Source: a virus
DNA: 38,191 bases
IMG/VR virus record: IMGVR_UViG_3300025308_000346
Coordinates: 1 to 38,191 of that record
Direction: 5' to 3' (one strand)
In this document: piece after piece, positions 31,247-38,003 of the stretch
Layout of the letters: each line of letters starts with the position of its first letter
How positions within the stretch are numbered: position 1 is the stretch's first letter
The notes under the pieces: generated by a model
Database searches by the model: none
Told to the model about the DNA's origin: nothing
What the model saw: only the letters and a program-made list of their open reading frames with translations
Position numbers and translations under genes: made by a program

Positions 31247-32374
31247 TTAATTATTTTTATCAACAGAGGTAGGCTTGACAATATTTTTTGCATCCAATTT
31301 ATTAACTATTGCCATTGCTAACTCTTGCATATTAATTGGAAACGAATCTTTTGAAACCATTGAAAAATCACGTTGCGCAAATATCCTATCTGCCATTTCT
31401 ATTTTAATCTTATGCTGCTGCTCTTCTGGCAATGTCGCCAAATATGGACTCAGCGCTTTTAAACTTAGTGATGTTTGCAGATGGCTATACTGCTGTTCTC
31501 GATGTTTTGCAGACTCCCTAGCCAAATATCCGGCGGGCACTGATAGTAACAATGCCAATGTCACTCGAAATAGCGAGTTCTCCCATTTGAAATCATTGCT
31601 AGTCGTTTCAAAAAAAGCAACTGCAACAATTACTACCACTGCCAGCATCAAAGCGACAGACCCATTTCTCATGGCATCTGCGGTTTTTTTCTCTTCCGCG
31701 GCACTATTCTCATAGCTGCCAGCTATCGCCCTTTGCGACAAAACATCAAGCATTTCGTTAACTTGATCTTCCTTTTCTTTGAACTTTTGGACTGCTGCTT
31801 GATAGATGCCCTCACCCCTAGCCTCGGCATTTATCACTGACAAGTTCAAGCTTTCAATTTTATCATTCAAGGATGATAAGTTTTTTTGCAACTCATTTTT
31901 TTCGCTATTCAATCTATCAGAAAACGAGTTGAGATCACTACTCACAGCAAAAATTTTTGACTTCAAACCACTTAACTCATCAATCCTTTCATTGTAAAAA
32001 TCATTTAGCACAGTTTTCTTTTTTGATAAATTAATTATTTTCCCCGCTTCAGTAGCCAGCGATTCCAAATACACAAAATCAAAAACTCTTAAATGGCTTG
32101 CACTGTTATTATTATTGTGATTTTTTCTTAAAAGCTTTAAAAGCTTTATTACGGAGTAATAATTTTTTCTGGCAATATCAAATATAACGTCATCAGTTGC
32201 GTTAGCATCAAGTGAATGAAAATAGTCTTGATGGTTTTTCGCGTATAACTCAAATCCACCTTTTACATCCGCAGGATAATTATCAATAAAATCTTCAATT
32301 TCGCAAATTTTTTCATGAATGCTTTTAAATATCTCTCCAAGCTTTTCCAAATGAAAATCATAAAATTCAGACAT
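31247..32374 (-). CDS. Coiled-coil membrane protein, first gene of the defence operon, family unknown
   Basis: 375 residues. An N-terminal helical region (1-120), a long coiled coil (~125-215, Glu/Lys/Asn-rich), two hydrophobic helices at about 239-256 (NGSVALMLAVVVIVAVAFF) and 268-285, and a ~85-residue cytoplasmic C-terminus (KALSPYLATLPEEQQHKIKI). I recognise no family. It precedes the effector by 34 bases and shares its AT-rich composition, so it appears to be a fourth component. It could be a membrane-bound sensor or anchor, or an independent cargo protein. The start at 32374 has GAGGGG upstream. Confidence 0.75.
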   Translation of the reverse strand: MSEFYDFHLEKLGEIFKSIHEKICEIEDFIDNYPADVKGGFELYAKNHQDYFHSLDANATDDVIFDIARKNYYSVIKLLKLLRKNHNNNNSASHLRVFDFVYLESLATEAGKIINLSKKKTVLNDFYNERIDELSGLKSKIFAVSSDLNSFSDRLNSEKNELQKNLSSLNDKIESLNLSVINAEARGEGIYQAAVQKFKEKEDQVNEMLDVLSQRAIAGSYENSAAEEKKTADAMRNGSVALMLAVVVIVAVAFFETTSNDFKWENSLFRVTLALLLSVPAGYLARESAKHREQQYSHLQTSLSLKALSPYLATLPEEQQHKIKIEMADRIFAQRDFSMVSKDSFPINMQELAMAIVNKLDAKNIVKPTSVDKNN

Positions 32375-32401
32375 GTCACACCGCCCCTCTAGCAGCAAAC
32401 C

Positions 32402-32430
32402 TTGACGCAAACCGTTTCACAATTTAAGAT
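32402..32430 (+). promoter_or_regulatory. Sigma-70 promoter for the Ash/BRO-N unit
   Basis: TTGACG (32402-32407), 17-base spacer, TAAGAT (32425-32430). The start point would be about 32437, directly before a double hairpin. It diverges from the defence operon, whose first gene starts at 32374. Confidence 0.6.
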
Positions 32431-32438
32431 AATTTCAT

Positions 32439-32473
32439 CCCGTTCAATCACGGGTCACAGGTTTGGCGACCTG
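32439..32473 (+). ncRNA. Double-hairpin RNA leader (possible C4/P4-CI-like regulatory RNA)
   Basis: Two adjacent stem-loops open the predicted transcript: CCCGT-TCAATC-ACGGG (32439-32454) and CAGGT-TTGGCG-ACCTG (32458-32473). In P1 and P4-type phages a small antisense RNA with such hairpins sits upstream of antirepressor or Ash genes. The resemblance in position is clear; identity as C4 RNA is unproven. Confidence 0.4.
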
Positions 32474-32526
32474 AAATTCCATGGCGAACAAAAGCTGCCC
32501 ATGCGGCTGTTTTTGTTCCTGCGCTT

Positions 32527-32742
32527 GTGCGCGCCTTCTATGGCGGGCCGGCGGGGAGACCTTTGGGTCTGCCGGTGTCCGTGGAGCCGGTTCGCCAACC
32601 CCGTTCGGTCTGCCACCCCCGTTTGGCGACGAGGGTGGCGGTAAATATACCGTTATCCCGGAGGCCATCATGGCTGCTCAATCCCTTGTTTTTCAGAACA
32701 TCACATTCGATATCACAGACCATTGCGGCCAACCTTGGTTAA
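32527..32742 (+). CDS. Ash-like leader ORF overlapping the antirepressor start
   Basis: A 71-residue ORF starting GTG (MRAFYGGPAGRPLGLPVSVE, then PVRQPRSVCHPRLATRVAVN). The Gly/Pro/Arg-rich GxPxGLPVS...RQ...C...RVAVNIPLS pattern recalls the phage Ash family, which typically precedes antirepressor genes. It overlaps the BRO-N start by 73 bases in another frame. The BRO-N frame is also open back to 32481 with a Cys-rich start, so this stretch is unusual in being open in two frames. Whether it is translated or only a conserved regulatory region is unclear. Confidence 0.35.
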   Translation: MRAFYGGPAGRPLGLPVSVEPVRQPRSVCHPRLATRVAVNIPLSRRPSWLLNPLFFRTSHSISQTIAANLG

Positions 32743-33593
32743 GGGGCTTCCAAATTGGAAGTGCCTTGGGCTACAAAAATCCATCCGCTGACATTCCAAA
32801 ACTTTTCGAACGAAATGCAGATGAGTTCAGTGACGACATGACCGCATTGGTTGAGCTGGATACAGCCGGCGGCAAGCAGTCGGTACGGATCTTCTCGCTG
32901 CGCGGCGCTCACCTTCTTGGCATGCTGGCCAAAACCGATCAGGCAAAGGCATTCCGTCGCTGGGTACTCGATGTGCTAACGCAAAAGCATAATTCCACCG
33001 ATTATATTGTGTCGTCATCGCAACTGTCTTCGGATGTAACGAAATTTAACGGCCAAGCGGTACTGACTGTGCGAAGGTTGGCCGCATGCTTTGGCCTGAC
33101 TACCAGCACCATCCAGAACTACAGTCGCCAACACGCCTCTCACCTACTCGAAAACACCCACTACTTCCAGCTCACCGGCGAAACGCAACGCCACTTCCGC
33201 CTCGATAATCGCAGCTCCCCCGATACGCCATCACGCAACCAGCCCTCCCTCACCGTCTGGACAGAGGCCGGCGCGCTACAGCTGGCACAATGCATCTCGC
33301 TCACCTTCGCCACCCAGGCCATGCCCGCCGTTCGGCGCTATCTGTACACCGCAGCCCCTGCCCCGGCACAGCCCTACTCCGCGCGGCCAACCTTGGCCAC
33401 GCCCCCTGATGGCCGCCGCCTGCTGCTAAGCACAGACCGCCACGGCAACATCCAGTCCGAGCCGGTACCACTGGATGCCTTCGTCGTCCGCCGCGAAGAG
33501 CTGGCCGCCCGCATCGCGGCACGCGACGAAATCTGGACACGAGCCGAACTGGCAGCCATCCTCACTGCCGCGGCGAATCGCCTGGCCGGCTGA
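32670..33593 (+). CDS. BRO-N domain antirepressor
   Basis: 307 residues. Residues ~1-105 are a BRO-N (Bro family) DNA-binding domain: SLVFQNITFDITDHCGQPWL, IGSALGYKNPSADIPKLFER, FSLRGAHLLGMLAKTDQAKA, FRRWVLDVL. The second part (~130-215) has an HTH-like LTVRRLAACFGLTTSTIQNY and a Pro-rich linker, followed by a helical C-terminus. Such proteins act as antirepressors or regulators of early phage genes. The ATG at 32670 has GGAGG 5 bases upstream; an N-terminal extension to 32481 is open but unlikely. A terminator follows. Confidence 0.88.
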   Translation: MAAQSLVFQNITFDITDHCGQPWLRGFQIGSALGYKNPSADIPKLFERNADEFSDDMTALVELDTAGGKQSVRIFSLRGAHLLGMLAKTDQAKAFRRWVLDVLTQKHNSTDYIVSSSQLSSDVTKFNGQAVLTVRRLAACFGLTTSTIQNYSRQHASHLLENTHYFQLTGETQRHFRLDNRSSPDTPSRNQPSLTVWTEAGALQLAQCISLTFATQAMPAVRRYLYTAAPAPAQPYSARPTLATPPDGRRLLLSTDRHGNIQSEPVPLDAFVVRREELAARIAARDEIWTRAELAAILTAAANRLAG

Positions 33594-33610
33594 AGCTCCG
33601 CGCCATATGC

Positions 33611-33644
33611 AAAAAGCCGGACAGCGAGGGCTGTTCGGCTTTTT
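33611..33644 (+). terminator. Terminator after the BRO-N gene (copy 1)
   Basis: AAAAAGCCGGACAG-CGAGGG-CTGTTCGGCTTTTT. Almost identical to the terminator at 35116-35151 on the other side of the Fic gene. Confidence 0.9.
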
Positions 33645-33653
33645 CGATCAAAC

Positions 33654-33761
33654 ATCGGCAGAAAGATCGGCAATATTTCGTCTTAGCCATCAAGACTTCA
33701 TCAGTAAACCATTGTTGATACTAGTTTATACTCGTCTAAATATCGGCAGAAAGATCGGCAA
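33654..33761. repeat. Duplicated 20-bp box flanking the fic promoter
   Basis: The sequence atcggcagaaagatcggcaa occurs at 33654-33673 and again at 33742-33761, 88 bp apart. Each copy contains two ATCGGCA words 12 bases apart. The second copy ends at the base before the Fic ATG. Between the copies TTGATA (33715-33720) and TAAATA (33737-33742) at 16 bases spacing could be the promoter. The layout suggests autoregulation by a DNA-binding protein, possibly the winged-helix end of Fic itself. Confidence 0.7.
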
Positions 33762-35018
33762 ATGACCGAAGGAAAACTGGAATTTTACGACCATCCATCA
33801 CAAATGGAACCCATGGTGATCGAAGACTCACGCCCGCTGTTCGGCGAGCTGGTGGGGTTGGCGCATGATCTGTGCCTGGAATCGGAACGGCTTGATGCCA
33901 AGATCCACAAGCAAACCGCGCGCGGGCTGGCGGAGCTGGTTTCAGGAATGAACTGCTATTACAGCAACCTGATCGAAGGCCACAAGACTTTGCCGATTGA
34001 TATCGATAAGGCCATTCAGGACACGGCGCGCTTTGGTGCAGACAAAGATCACCAGAGCCTGGCACGTGCGCATATCGTGGCGGATCGCTGGGCGAGAAGC
34101 TGGCAGCTGACACAACACAATCTGCCTTTCTTCCTGCAGGAGACTCACCGGCTATTTTGTGATCACCTGCCCACCATAATGCTCATCCTGGAAGATGGCT
34201 CGGTGATGACGCCGGGCGAATTCCGTCAGCGTGAAGTGCGAGTCGGGCGCCACGTGCCACCAAAGAGCGAACACCTCGGCGTGTTCCTGAGCCGCTATAC
34301 CGAGGTGTACGGCCGGCGGCTGGCATGGGCAGACAAGGGCGGCATTTCCCGGCTGACCAGCATTGTTGCCACATTAGCCGCCCACCATCGTCTGGTGTGG
34401 ATTCACCCGTTTGCGGATGGTAATGGCCGCGTTGCGCGCATCACGCTGGATGCCATGCTCAGAGCCTGTGGTGTGAACGGCACTTCGCTATGGTCAATGT
34501 CTCGCGGCTTGGCCAAGCAGGCCGACACCTACAAATCACTGCTGGCCCAGGCAGACGAGCCACGCCATGGCGATCTGGATGGCCGCGGCAACCTGACCGA
34601 ACGCGGGCTGGCGGAGTTCTGCCACTTTGGCCTGCAGATGGGCATTGATCAGGCCAGATTCATGGCCAGCATGTTCGATCTGGATAGCTTCGGAGCCAGA
34701 GTAGACAAGTACTTCCGACAAATTCGCAGCAACATGCTGCGGCCGGAATCAGCCTATCTGTACATGCATGCCTTCACCATGGGCGAGTTTGAGCGTGGCG
34801 AAGCCGCACGGCTAACCGGCTTGAGCGAACGCACAGCACGTACCGTACTCGGCCAGCTGGTCACTGAGGGGTTTCTGGTATCGGATACGCCCAAGGGCAA
34901 GGTTCGGGTCGGCTTTCCAGTCCACGCCATGTCTTTCCTACTGACAAACCTTTACCCGCATGGCGACATCGATGTCACAGAGCAGGCCTTGCGGGCGATG
35001 CATGCCAAAAAAGGCTGA
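33762..35018 (+). CDS. Fic family protein (probable AMP transferase) with C-terminal winged helix
   Basis: 418 residues. The Fic core motif HPFADGNGR (215-223) is complete, so transfer of AMP or a related group to a target hydroxyl is expected. The inhibitory motif SNLIEG (Ser68...Glu72-Gly73) lies upstream of the core, as in class II Fic proteins, so the protein is probably autoinhibited. The C-terminal ~90 residues (FERGEAARLTGLSERTARTV, LGQLVTEGFLVSDTP) form a winged helix. No ribosome-binding site is seen before the ATG. No separate antitoxin is present. It may be a single-protein toxin or regulator carried as cargo. Confidence 0.92.
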   Translation: MTEGKLEFYDHPSQMEPMVIEDSRPLFGELVGLAHDLCLESERLDAKIHKQTARGLAELVSGMNCYYSNLIEGHKTLPIDIDKAIQDTARFGADKDHQSLARAHIVADRWARSWQLTQHNLPFFLQETHRLFCDHLPTIMLILEDGSVMTPGEFRQREVRVGRHVPPKSEHLGVFLSRYTEVYGRRLAWADKGGISRLTSIVATLAAHHRLVWIHPFADGNGRVARITLDAMLRACGVNGTSLWSMSRGLAKQADTYKSLLAQADEPRHGDLDGRGNLTERGLAEFCHFGLQMGIDQARFMASMFDLDSFGARVDKYFRQIRSNMLRPESAYLYMHAFTMGEFERGEAARLTGLSERTARTVLGQLVTEGFLVSDTPKGKVRVGFPVHAMSFLLTNLYPHGDIDVTEQALRAMHAKKG

Positions 35019-35115
35019 CGACATCCTGCTGGCCACCGGGAGGATGCAAACGGAACCTTCACTGCCGGCAGCATGACAGCGGCCAACCTGGACGGCTGGC
35101 CTGCTGCTCCAAACG

Positions 35116-35151
35116 CAAAAAAGCCGGACAGCGAGGGCTGTCCGGCTTTTT
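35116..35151. terminator. Terminator between fic and the membrane protein gene (copy 2)
   Basis: AAAAAAGCCGGACAG-CGAGGG-CTGTCCGGCTTTTT with A-run and T-run, so it serves both convergent genes. Differs from copy 1 by one stem base that restores full pairing. Confidence 0.92.
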
Positions 35152-35970
35152 CTATTTCACATCGGGCTTCGTGCCCTTGCCGGGGCTGGTGCGCTCGTGC
35201 AGCAAATACCAGTCATTCTTGCGCGGCATAACCTTTGCGCCCTGTGCCGTGTACAGAACGATATTTTTATCGGTGCTGCCAACCAAAACCCCCTCATACA
35301 GTACCTTGCCCTTCGCATCCGTAATCTTGGCGCAATTTCCCCAGCCATCGATGGTTTGGCGGTGACACCCTAACGCATTGAAATCCGATATTTTTTCCTG
35401 AGCATCGTCACGACCTTGCTTCGATGCAGACAGGGGGATTTGCCACCAAAACAGAGCCATGGCACCGACTGCGGTAAAAAGCAACGCAGCCGCATAGGAA
35501 ATCGCCACCGTCATGATTGATACAAGCGTTACATCATTCTTACTCGGGTGAAGCCATCGCACGAATCGGTTAAGCAGATGATGGTGAGGCAAGTTTGCCA
35601 ACCAGCGGATCAGCTGTAGCAAGAGATACAGCAGCACACCACCACCTATTACGTATGAAAGCATCAACAAGGGCTGCTTCCAGTCAACAAAGCTCACCAA
35701 GGCCTCTACCACCTTGAGCAGGAAGATGCCAACCAGTTTGTATGCATGCACATAGAGGACAGACGTGCTTACCGGCAAGTCCTCTACCCGAACGCCAAAC
35801 GCCTCCACATAGCCTTCGTAGTAGTACGTCCCGATAAGAAAGGCACTAGGCGCGATGATGGCAGTCAGCACGGCCCACAGCTTGACCTGATAGAGAAGGC
35901 TGGATGGCTGCTGGATGCTGCTTGCACTGGAAGAACGCCTCCGCCTACGACGGTAAGTTGGCTTGCCCAC
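35152..35970 (-). CDS. Membrane protein of unknown function
   Basis: 272 residues starting at GTG. A very basic N-terminus (YRRRRRRSSSASS) is followed by four hydrophobic helices at about 29-50, 68-92, 100-122 and 148-176. A soluble C-terminal ~95 residues contains two Cys (GCHRQTIDGWGNC, 201-213) and a strand-rich segment (VLYEGVLVGSTDKNIVLYTA). By the positive-inside rule the N-terminus is cytoplasmic. I recognise no family. Its isolation and orientation, opposite to fic and to the early operon, suggest a lysogenic cargo gene, perhaps for superinfection exclusion (inference). Confidence 0.7.
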   Translation of the reverse strand: MGKPTYRRRRRRSSSASSIQQPSSLLYQVKLWAVLTAIIAPSAFLIGTYYYEGYVEAFGVRVEDLPVSTSVLYVHAYKLVGIFLLKVVEALVSFVDWKQPLLMLSYVIGGGVLLYLLLQLIRWLANLPHHHLLNRFVRWLHPSKNDVTLVSIMTVAISYAAALLFTAVGAMALFWWQIPLSASKQGRDDAQEKISDFNALGCHRQTIDGWGNCAKITDAKGKVLYEGVLVGSTDKNIVLYTAQGAKVMPRKNDWYLLHERTSPGKGTKPDVK

Positions 35971-36115
35971 GTTGTTACCCTATCGCTTGAGTAGTTAATT
36001 GGCATGTTAATCGATAAGTCACACCTCAACCCACAAGCCTGACCCACGAATAGCAGTCCGACTACCAGCCCCCTCAACGCCGGCGTGACACTTTTGCCAC
36101 ATCGCACCACCACAA

Positions 36116-36181
36116 AAATAACAACGGTTATTTACAAAATAATCCTCATGGCTATAATGACGCCAAGTTAACCAAAGTTAT
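36116..36181 (+). promoter_or_regulatory. Promoter-operator for the rightward early operon
   Basis: Promoter TTTACA (36131-36136), 16-base spacer, TATAAT (36153-36158). A palindrome AAATAAC-AACG-GTTATTT (36116-36133) overlaps the -35 box. CCAAAGTTAT (36172-36181) lies just after the start point and is identical to the word at 26986-26995 in the cI/cro region; GGTTATTT here also matches AAATAACC there. Repression by CI or Cro is therefore likely. The bases from 36182 to 36352 form a GC-rich leader with no supported gene; 35971-36115 shows nothing recognisable. Confidence 0.65.
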
Positions 36182-36352
36182 TAACCAACCGACTAACACC
36201 CCTTCAGCCTGGGCAAACGCTGCGCCTCACTGCGCCGCGCGGTGGTGGACTAGCCAACCCCACCCGCCCTCGCCCATGCCGTGCACGCATCACCGCGCCG
36301 CGCCGAAGGGGGCTGAGACTTACACCGCACGCACATTCAAAGGAGAAAGACT

Positions 36353-36598
36353 GTGAAAACGCCAGGCCTGTATTACCAAACACCAGATGGTCGCACCATT
36401 CAAATAACCGGGAGCGACATCTGGGTTATTGAAGCGCACCAAGACAAGACCTTTGGCTTCAAACGCTATGTTGATGGCTTGCTCCATGAAAGCCACGCGC
36501 TGATGAAACGAAAGCGCGCGGCCATTGCTGCCTCAGCAATTATTCAAGGTTATCAACCACCACGTGCCCTGCTTCGTTGCGATAAACCAGCTGGTTGA
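36353..36598 (+). CDS. Small early protein of unknown function
   Basis: 81 residues from GTG (MKTPGLYYQTPDGRTIQITG), with AAGGAG at good distance. A compact strand-rich start and basic middle (ALMKRKRAAIAA) suggest a nucleic-acid or protein binder, but no family is recognised. First gene of the operon after the promoter at 36.13 kb. Its 3' end overlaps a convergent gene by 59 bases. Confidence 0.7.
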   Translation: MKTPGLYYQTPDGRTIQITGSDIWVIEAHQDKTFGFKRYVDGLLHESHALMKRKRAAIAASAIIQGYQPPRALLRCDKPAG

Positions 36599-36740
36599 AC
36601 TCAACCTGAACCAGGTTGGTTCCGCGTTGCTTCAGCCGGTAGAAGTCAAGCCCACCAAAGTACAGCTCCATATCGTCGTCGTAGCTTTCAAGGTGCAGCT
36701 TCAACTGGCCCACCGTAATGTTTGGATAGTCTTTTTCCAT
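36540..36740 (-). CDS. Small conserved-looking phage protein on the opposite strand
   Basis: 66 residues, MEKDYPNITVGQLKLHLESY, then DDDMELYFGGLDFYRLKQRG and QVEFNQLVYRNEAGHVVV. AAGGA lies just before the ATG at 36740. The GGLDFYRLKQRG and EFNQLVYR segments look like a family I have seen in other phages without known function. It runs against the surrounding plus-strand operon and overlaps the previous gene tail to tail. Confidence 0.7.
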   Translation of the reverse strand: MEKDYPNITVGQLKLHLESYDDDMELYFGGLDFYRLKQRGTNLVQVEFNQLVYRNEAGHVVVDNLE

Positions 36741-36810
36741 AACCAATTCCTTTTTGCATGATGGAGCACCCATTCTATATGCAAATGGACTTGAAGCATT
36801 GGAGAGCACC

Positions 36811-37041
36811 ATGTCTCGAATTTGCCTGCTGTTACTGCTGTGCTGCCTGCCCGGCCTTAGCCATGCCGAGTGGAACAAGCGCGCCGTGCGAATCAAGGCG
36901 CCCACAGCGCAGAGCCTGACGAATGAGCAGCCTGCTCGCGGTGAATATCGCCAGATCGTGGCGGCGCGCCGGCCAGCCGTCTCATGCCTGGAAATTTTGA
37001 CGCCAAGTGCGGGCAGCACGCCTGTCTGGGCATGTCCTTGA
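36811..37041 (+). CDS. Small secreted protein
   Basis: 76 residues. A clear Sec signal peptide (MSRICLLLLLCCLPGLSHA, cleavage after Ala19) leads to a ~57-residue mature protein starting EWNKRAV with two Cys, perhaps forming a disulfide in the periplasm. GGAGAG lies just before the ATG at 36811. Function unknown; a periplasmic product in an early operon could modify the cell envelope (inference). Confidence 0.65.
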   Translation: MSRICLLLLLCCLPGLSHAEWNKRAVRIKAPTAQSLTNEQPARGEYRQIVAARRPAVSCLEILTPSAGSTPVWACP

Positions 37042-37063
37042 AGCAAGGAAAACAGGGAGAGCA

Positions 37064-37237
37064 ATGATGCAACCGTCTTTCAAAGAAACCCTGATCGGCC
37101 ATGTGCCGGAGGCGCTGGCAGAGCAGTTCCGCGAGCGGGGTTACAGTCTGCGCTTCATCGGCTGGGGCATGCTTGGCCTGCCGGTGCACGAGGTGCGCAA
37201 GCTCCCGCGGCCGCAGCCGGCCGGAAAGGTGGCGTGA
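37064..37237 (+). CDS. Small early protein of unknown function
   Basis: 57 residues, MMQPSFKETLIGHVPEALAE and then QFRERGYSLRFIGWGMLGLP. GGGAGA precedes the start. The next gene begins inside its stop (TGATG). No family recognised. Confidence 0.65.
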   Translation: MMQPSFKETLIGHVPEALAEQFRERGYSLRFIGWGMLGLPVHEVRKLPRPQPAGKVA

Positions 37238-37353
37238 TGCGCACGGAACTTAAGCAGGATCTGCTGGCCATGGAAAAAGCATTTGCACGCGGTATGGGCA
37301 CCTGCGCCGCGTTCATCGCCCTGCTGACCTTGGCTGACTGGATTGCGAAATGA
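37237..37353 (+). CDS. 38-residue single-helix membrane peptide
   Basis: A very short gene, MRTELKQDLLAMEKAFARGM followed by GTCAAFIALLTLADWIAK. The C-terminal half is a probable membrane helix. It is linked at both ends by stop-start overlaps (TGATG before, ATGA after), which argues strongly that it is translated. Function unknown. Confidence 0.6.
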   Translation: MRTELKQDLLAMEKAFARGMGTCAAFIALLTLADWIAK

Positions 37354-37682
37354 ACACGCTACATGTCGACACCCTGATCCGGCTGGGCGAGCAGTTCGCC
37401 CACGCTGTAGCCACGCTAGCAGCCCACAGGAAGGACTTTGACCGCGCAGACCAGCTAGTAGGCCATCTGTCGCTCTGCGGCGTGCCAGCGGTCGCTGTGC
37501 CGCCCAGCTGGCCATTGACAGCCTACGCGCCGCTGATCGTCGTCAACAGCATCGAGCATGCCGTGCCGGCGATAGAGGCCACCGGCCACATCGTCATCAA
37601 CAACCAGGGCAAATATCTGATCAACCCGCCGGAGGGTGCCACGATCGACGCATTCACCTTCCGACTGGAACAACGCACCTAA
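37350..37682 (+). CDS. Small early protein of unknown function
   Basis: 110 residues, MNTLHVDTLIRLGEQFAHAV with a helical first half and a strand-rich second half (APLIVVNSIEHAVPAIEATG, HIVINNQGKYLINPP). Overlaps the previous gene by 4 bases. No family recognised. Confidence 0.65.
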   Translation: MNTLHVDTLIRLGEQFAHAVATLAAHRKDFDRADQLVGHLSLCGVPAVAVPPSWPLTAYAPLIVVNSIEHAVPAIEATGHIVINNQGKYLINPPEGATIDAFTFRLEQRT

Positions 37683-37697
37683 CAACAGGAGAACACC

Positions 37698-38003
37698 ATG
37701 AACTTTGCCACCATCGCCGACCCTCGCGAGATCCGTCACAACCTTGGCCTGAACCAGAGTGAATTCTGGAGCCGCGTCGGCGTTACCCAGTCCGGCGGCT
37801 CTCGCTACGAATCAGGCCGCAACATGCCCAAAGCCGTCCGCGAGCTGGTACGCCTGGTGCACGTCGAGCAGATCGATCTGGCCAAGGTGAACAACACCGA
37901 CCTGGCCGTGATGGAGTACCTGAAGAAAAGCCACGCCGATCTGTACCAGAGCCTGAAGAAAGCCGTCCAGGCACAGCAATCAACGGCAGGCAGCGTGGCA
38001 TGA
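37698..38003 (+). CDS. XRE-type HTH regulator
   Basis: 101 residues. The HTH lies at about 9-40: PREIRHNLGLNQSEFWSRVG, VTQSGGSRYESGRNMPKAVR. The C-terminal half is helical (DLAVMEYLKKSHADLYQSLK). AGGAG precedes the ATG. It may tune the early operon it is part of or control integration genes beyond the window. Confidence 0.85.
   Translation: MNFATIADPREIRHNLGLNQSEFWSRVGVTQSGGSRYESGRNMPKAVRELVRLVHVEQIDLAKVNNTDLAVMEYLKKSHADLYQSLKKAVQAQQSTAGSVA

Larger units (their letters stand above)
123..35087. repeat. Dispersed word GTTGGCCGC (extended AAGGTTGGCCGCA), 18 copies
   Basis: Plus-strand copies at 123, 1738, 4014, 5446, 8665, 18383, 19454, 19831, 22702, 25281, 26152 and 33077. Minus-strand copies (GCGGCCAAC) at 7622, 16259, 25950, 32725, 33383 and 35079. 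Flanks are non-random: most read (A/G)(A/G/C)GTTGGCCGC(A/G). Copies fall in different reading frames: Ala-Ala-Asn-Leu in the protease, Arg-Pro-Thr in gpD, Gly-Gln-Pro in the BRO-N protein. None lies in the AT-rich blocks 510-1436 and 27850-32374. About one copy would be expected by chance at this GC content. Confidence 0.85.

Noticed and set aside
32481-32669. Cys-rich N-terminal extension of the BRO-N protein
   Set aside because: The frame is open, but the BRO-N domain and a strong ribosome-binding site fix the start at 32670; the extension overlaps the Ash-like region.
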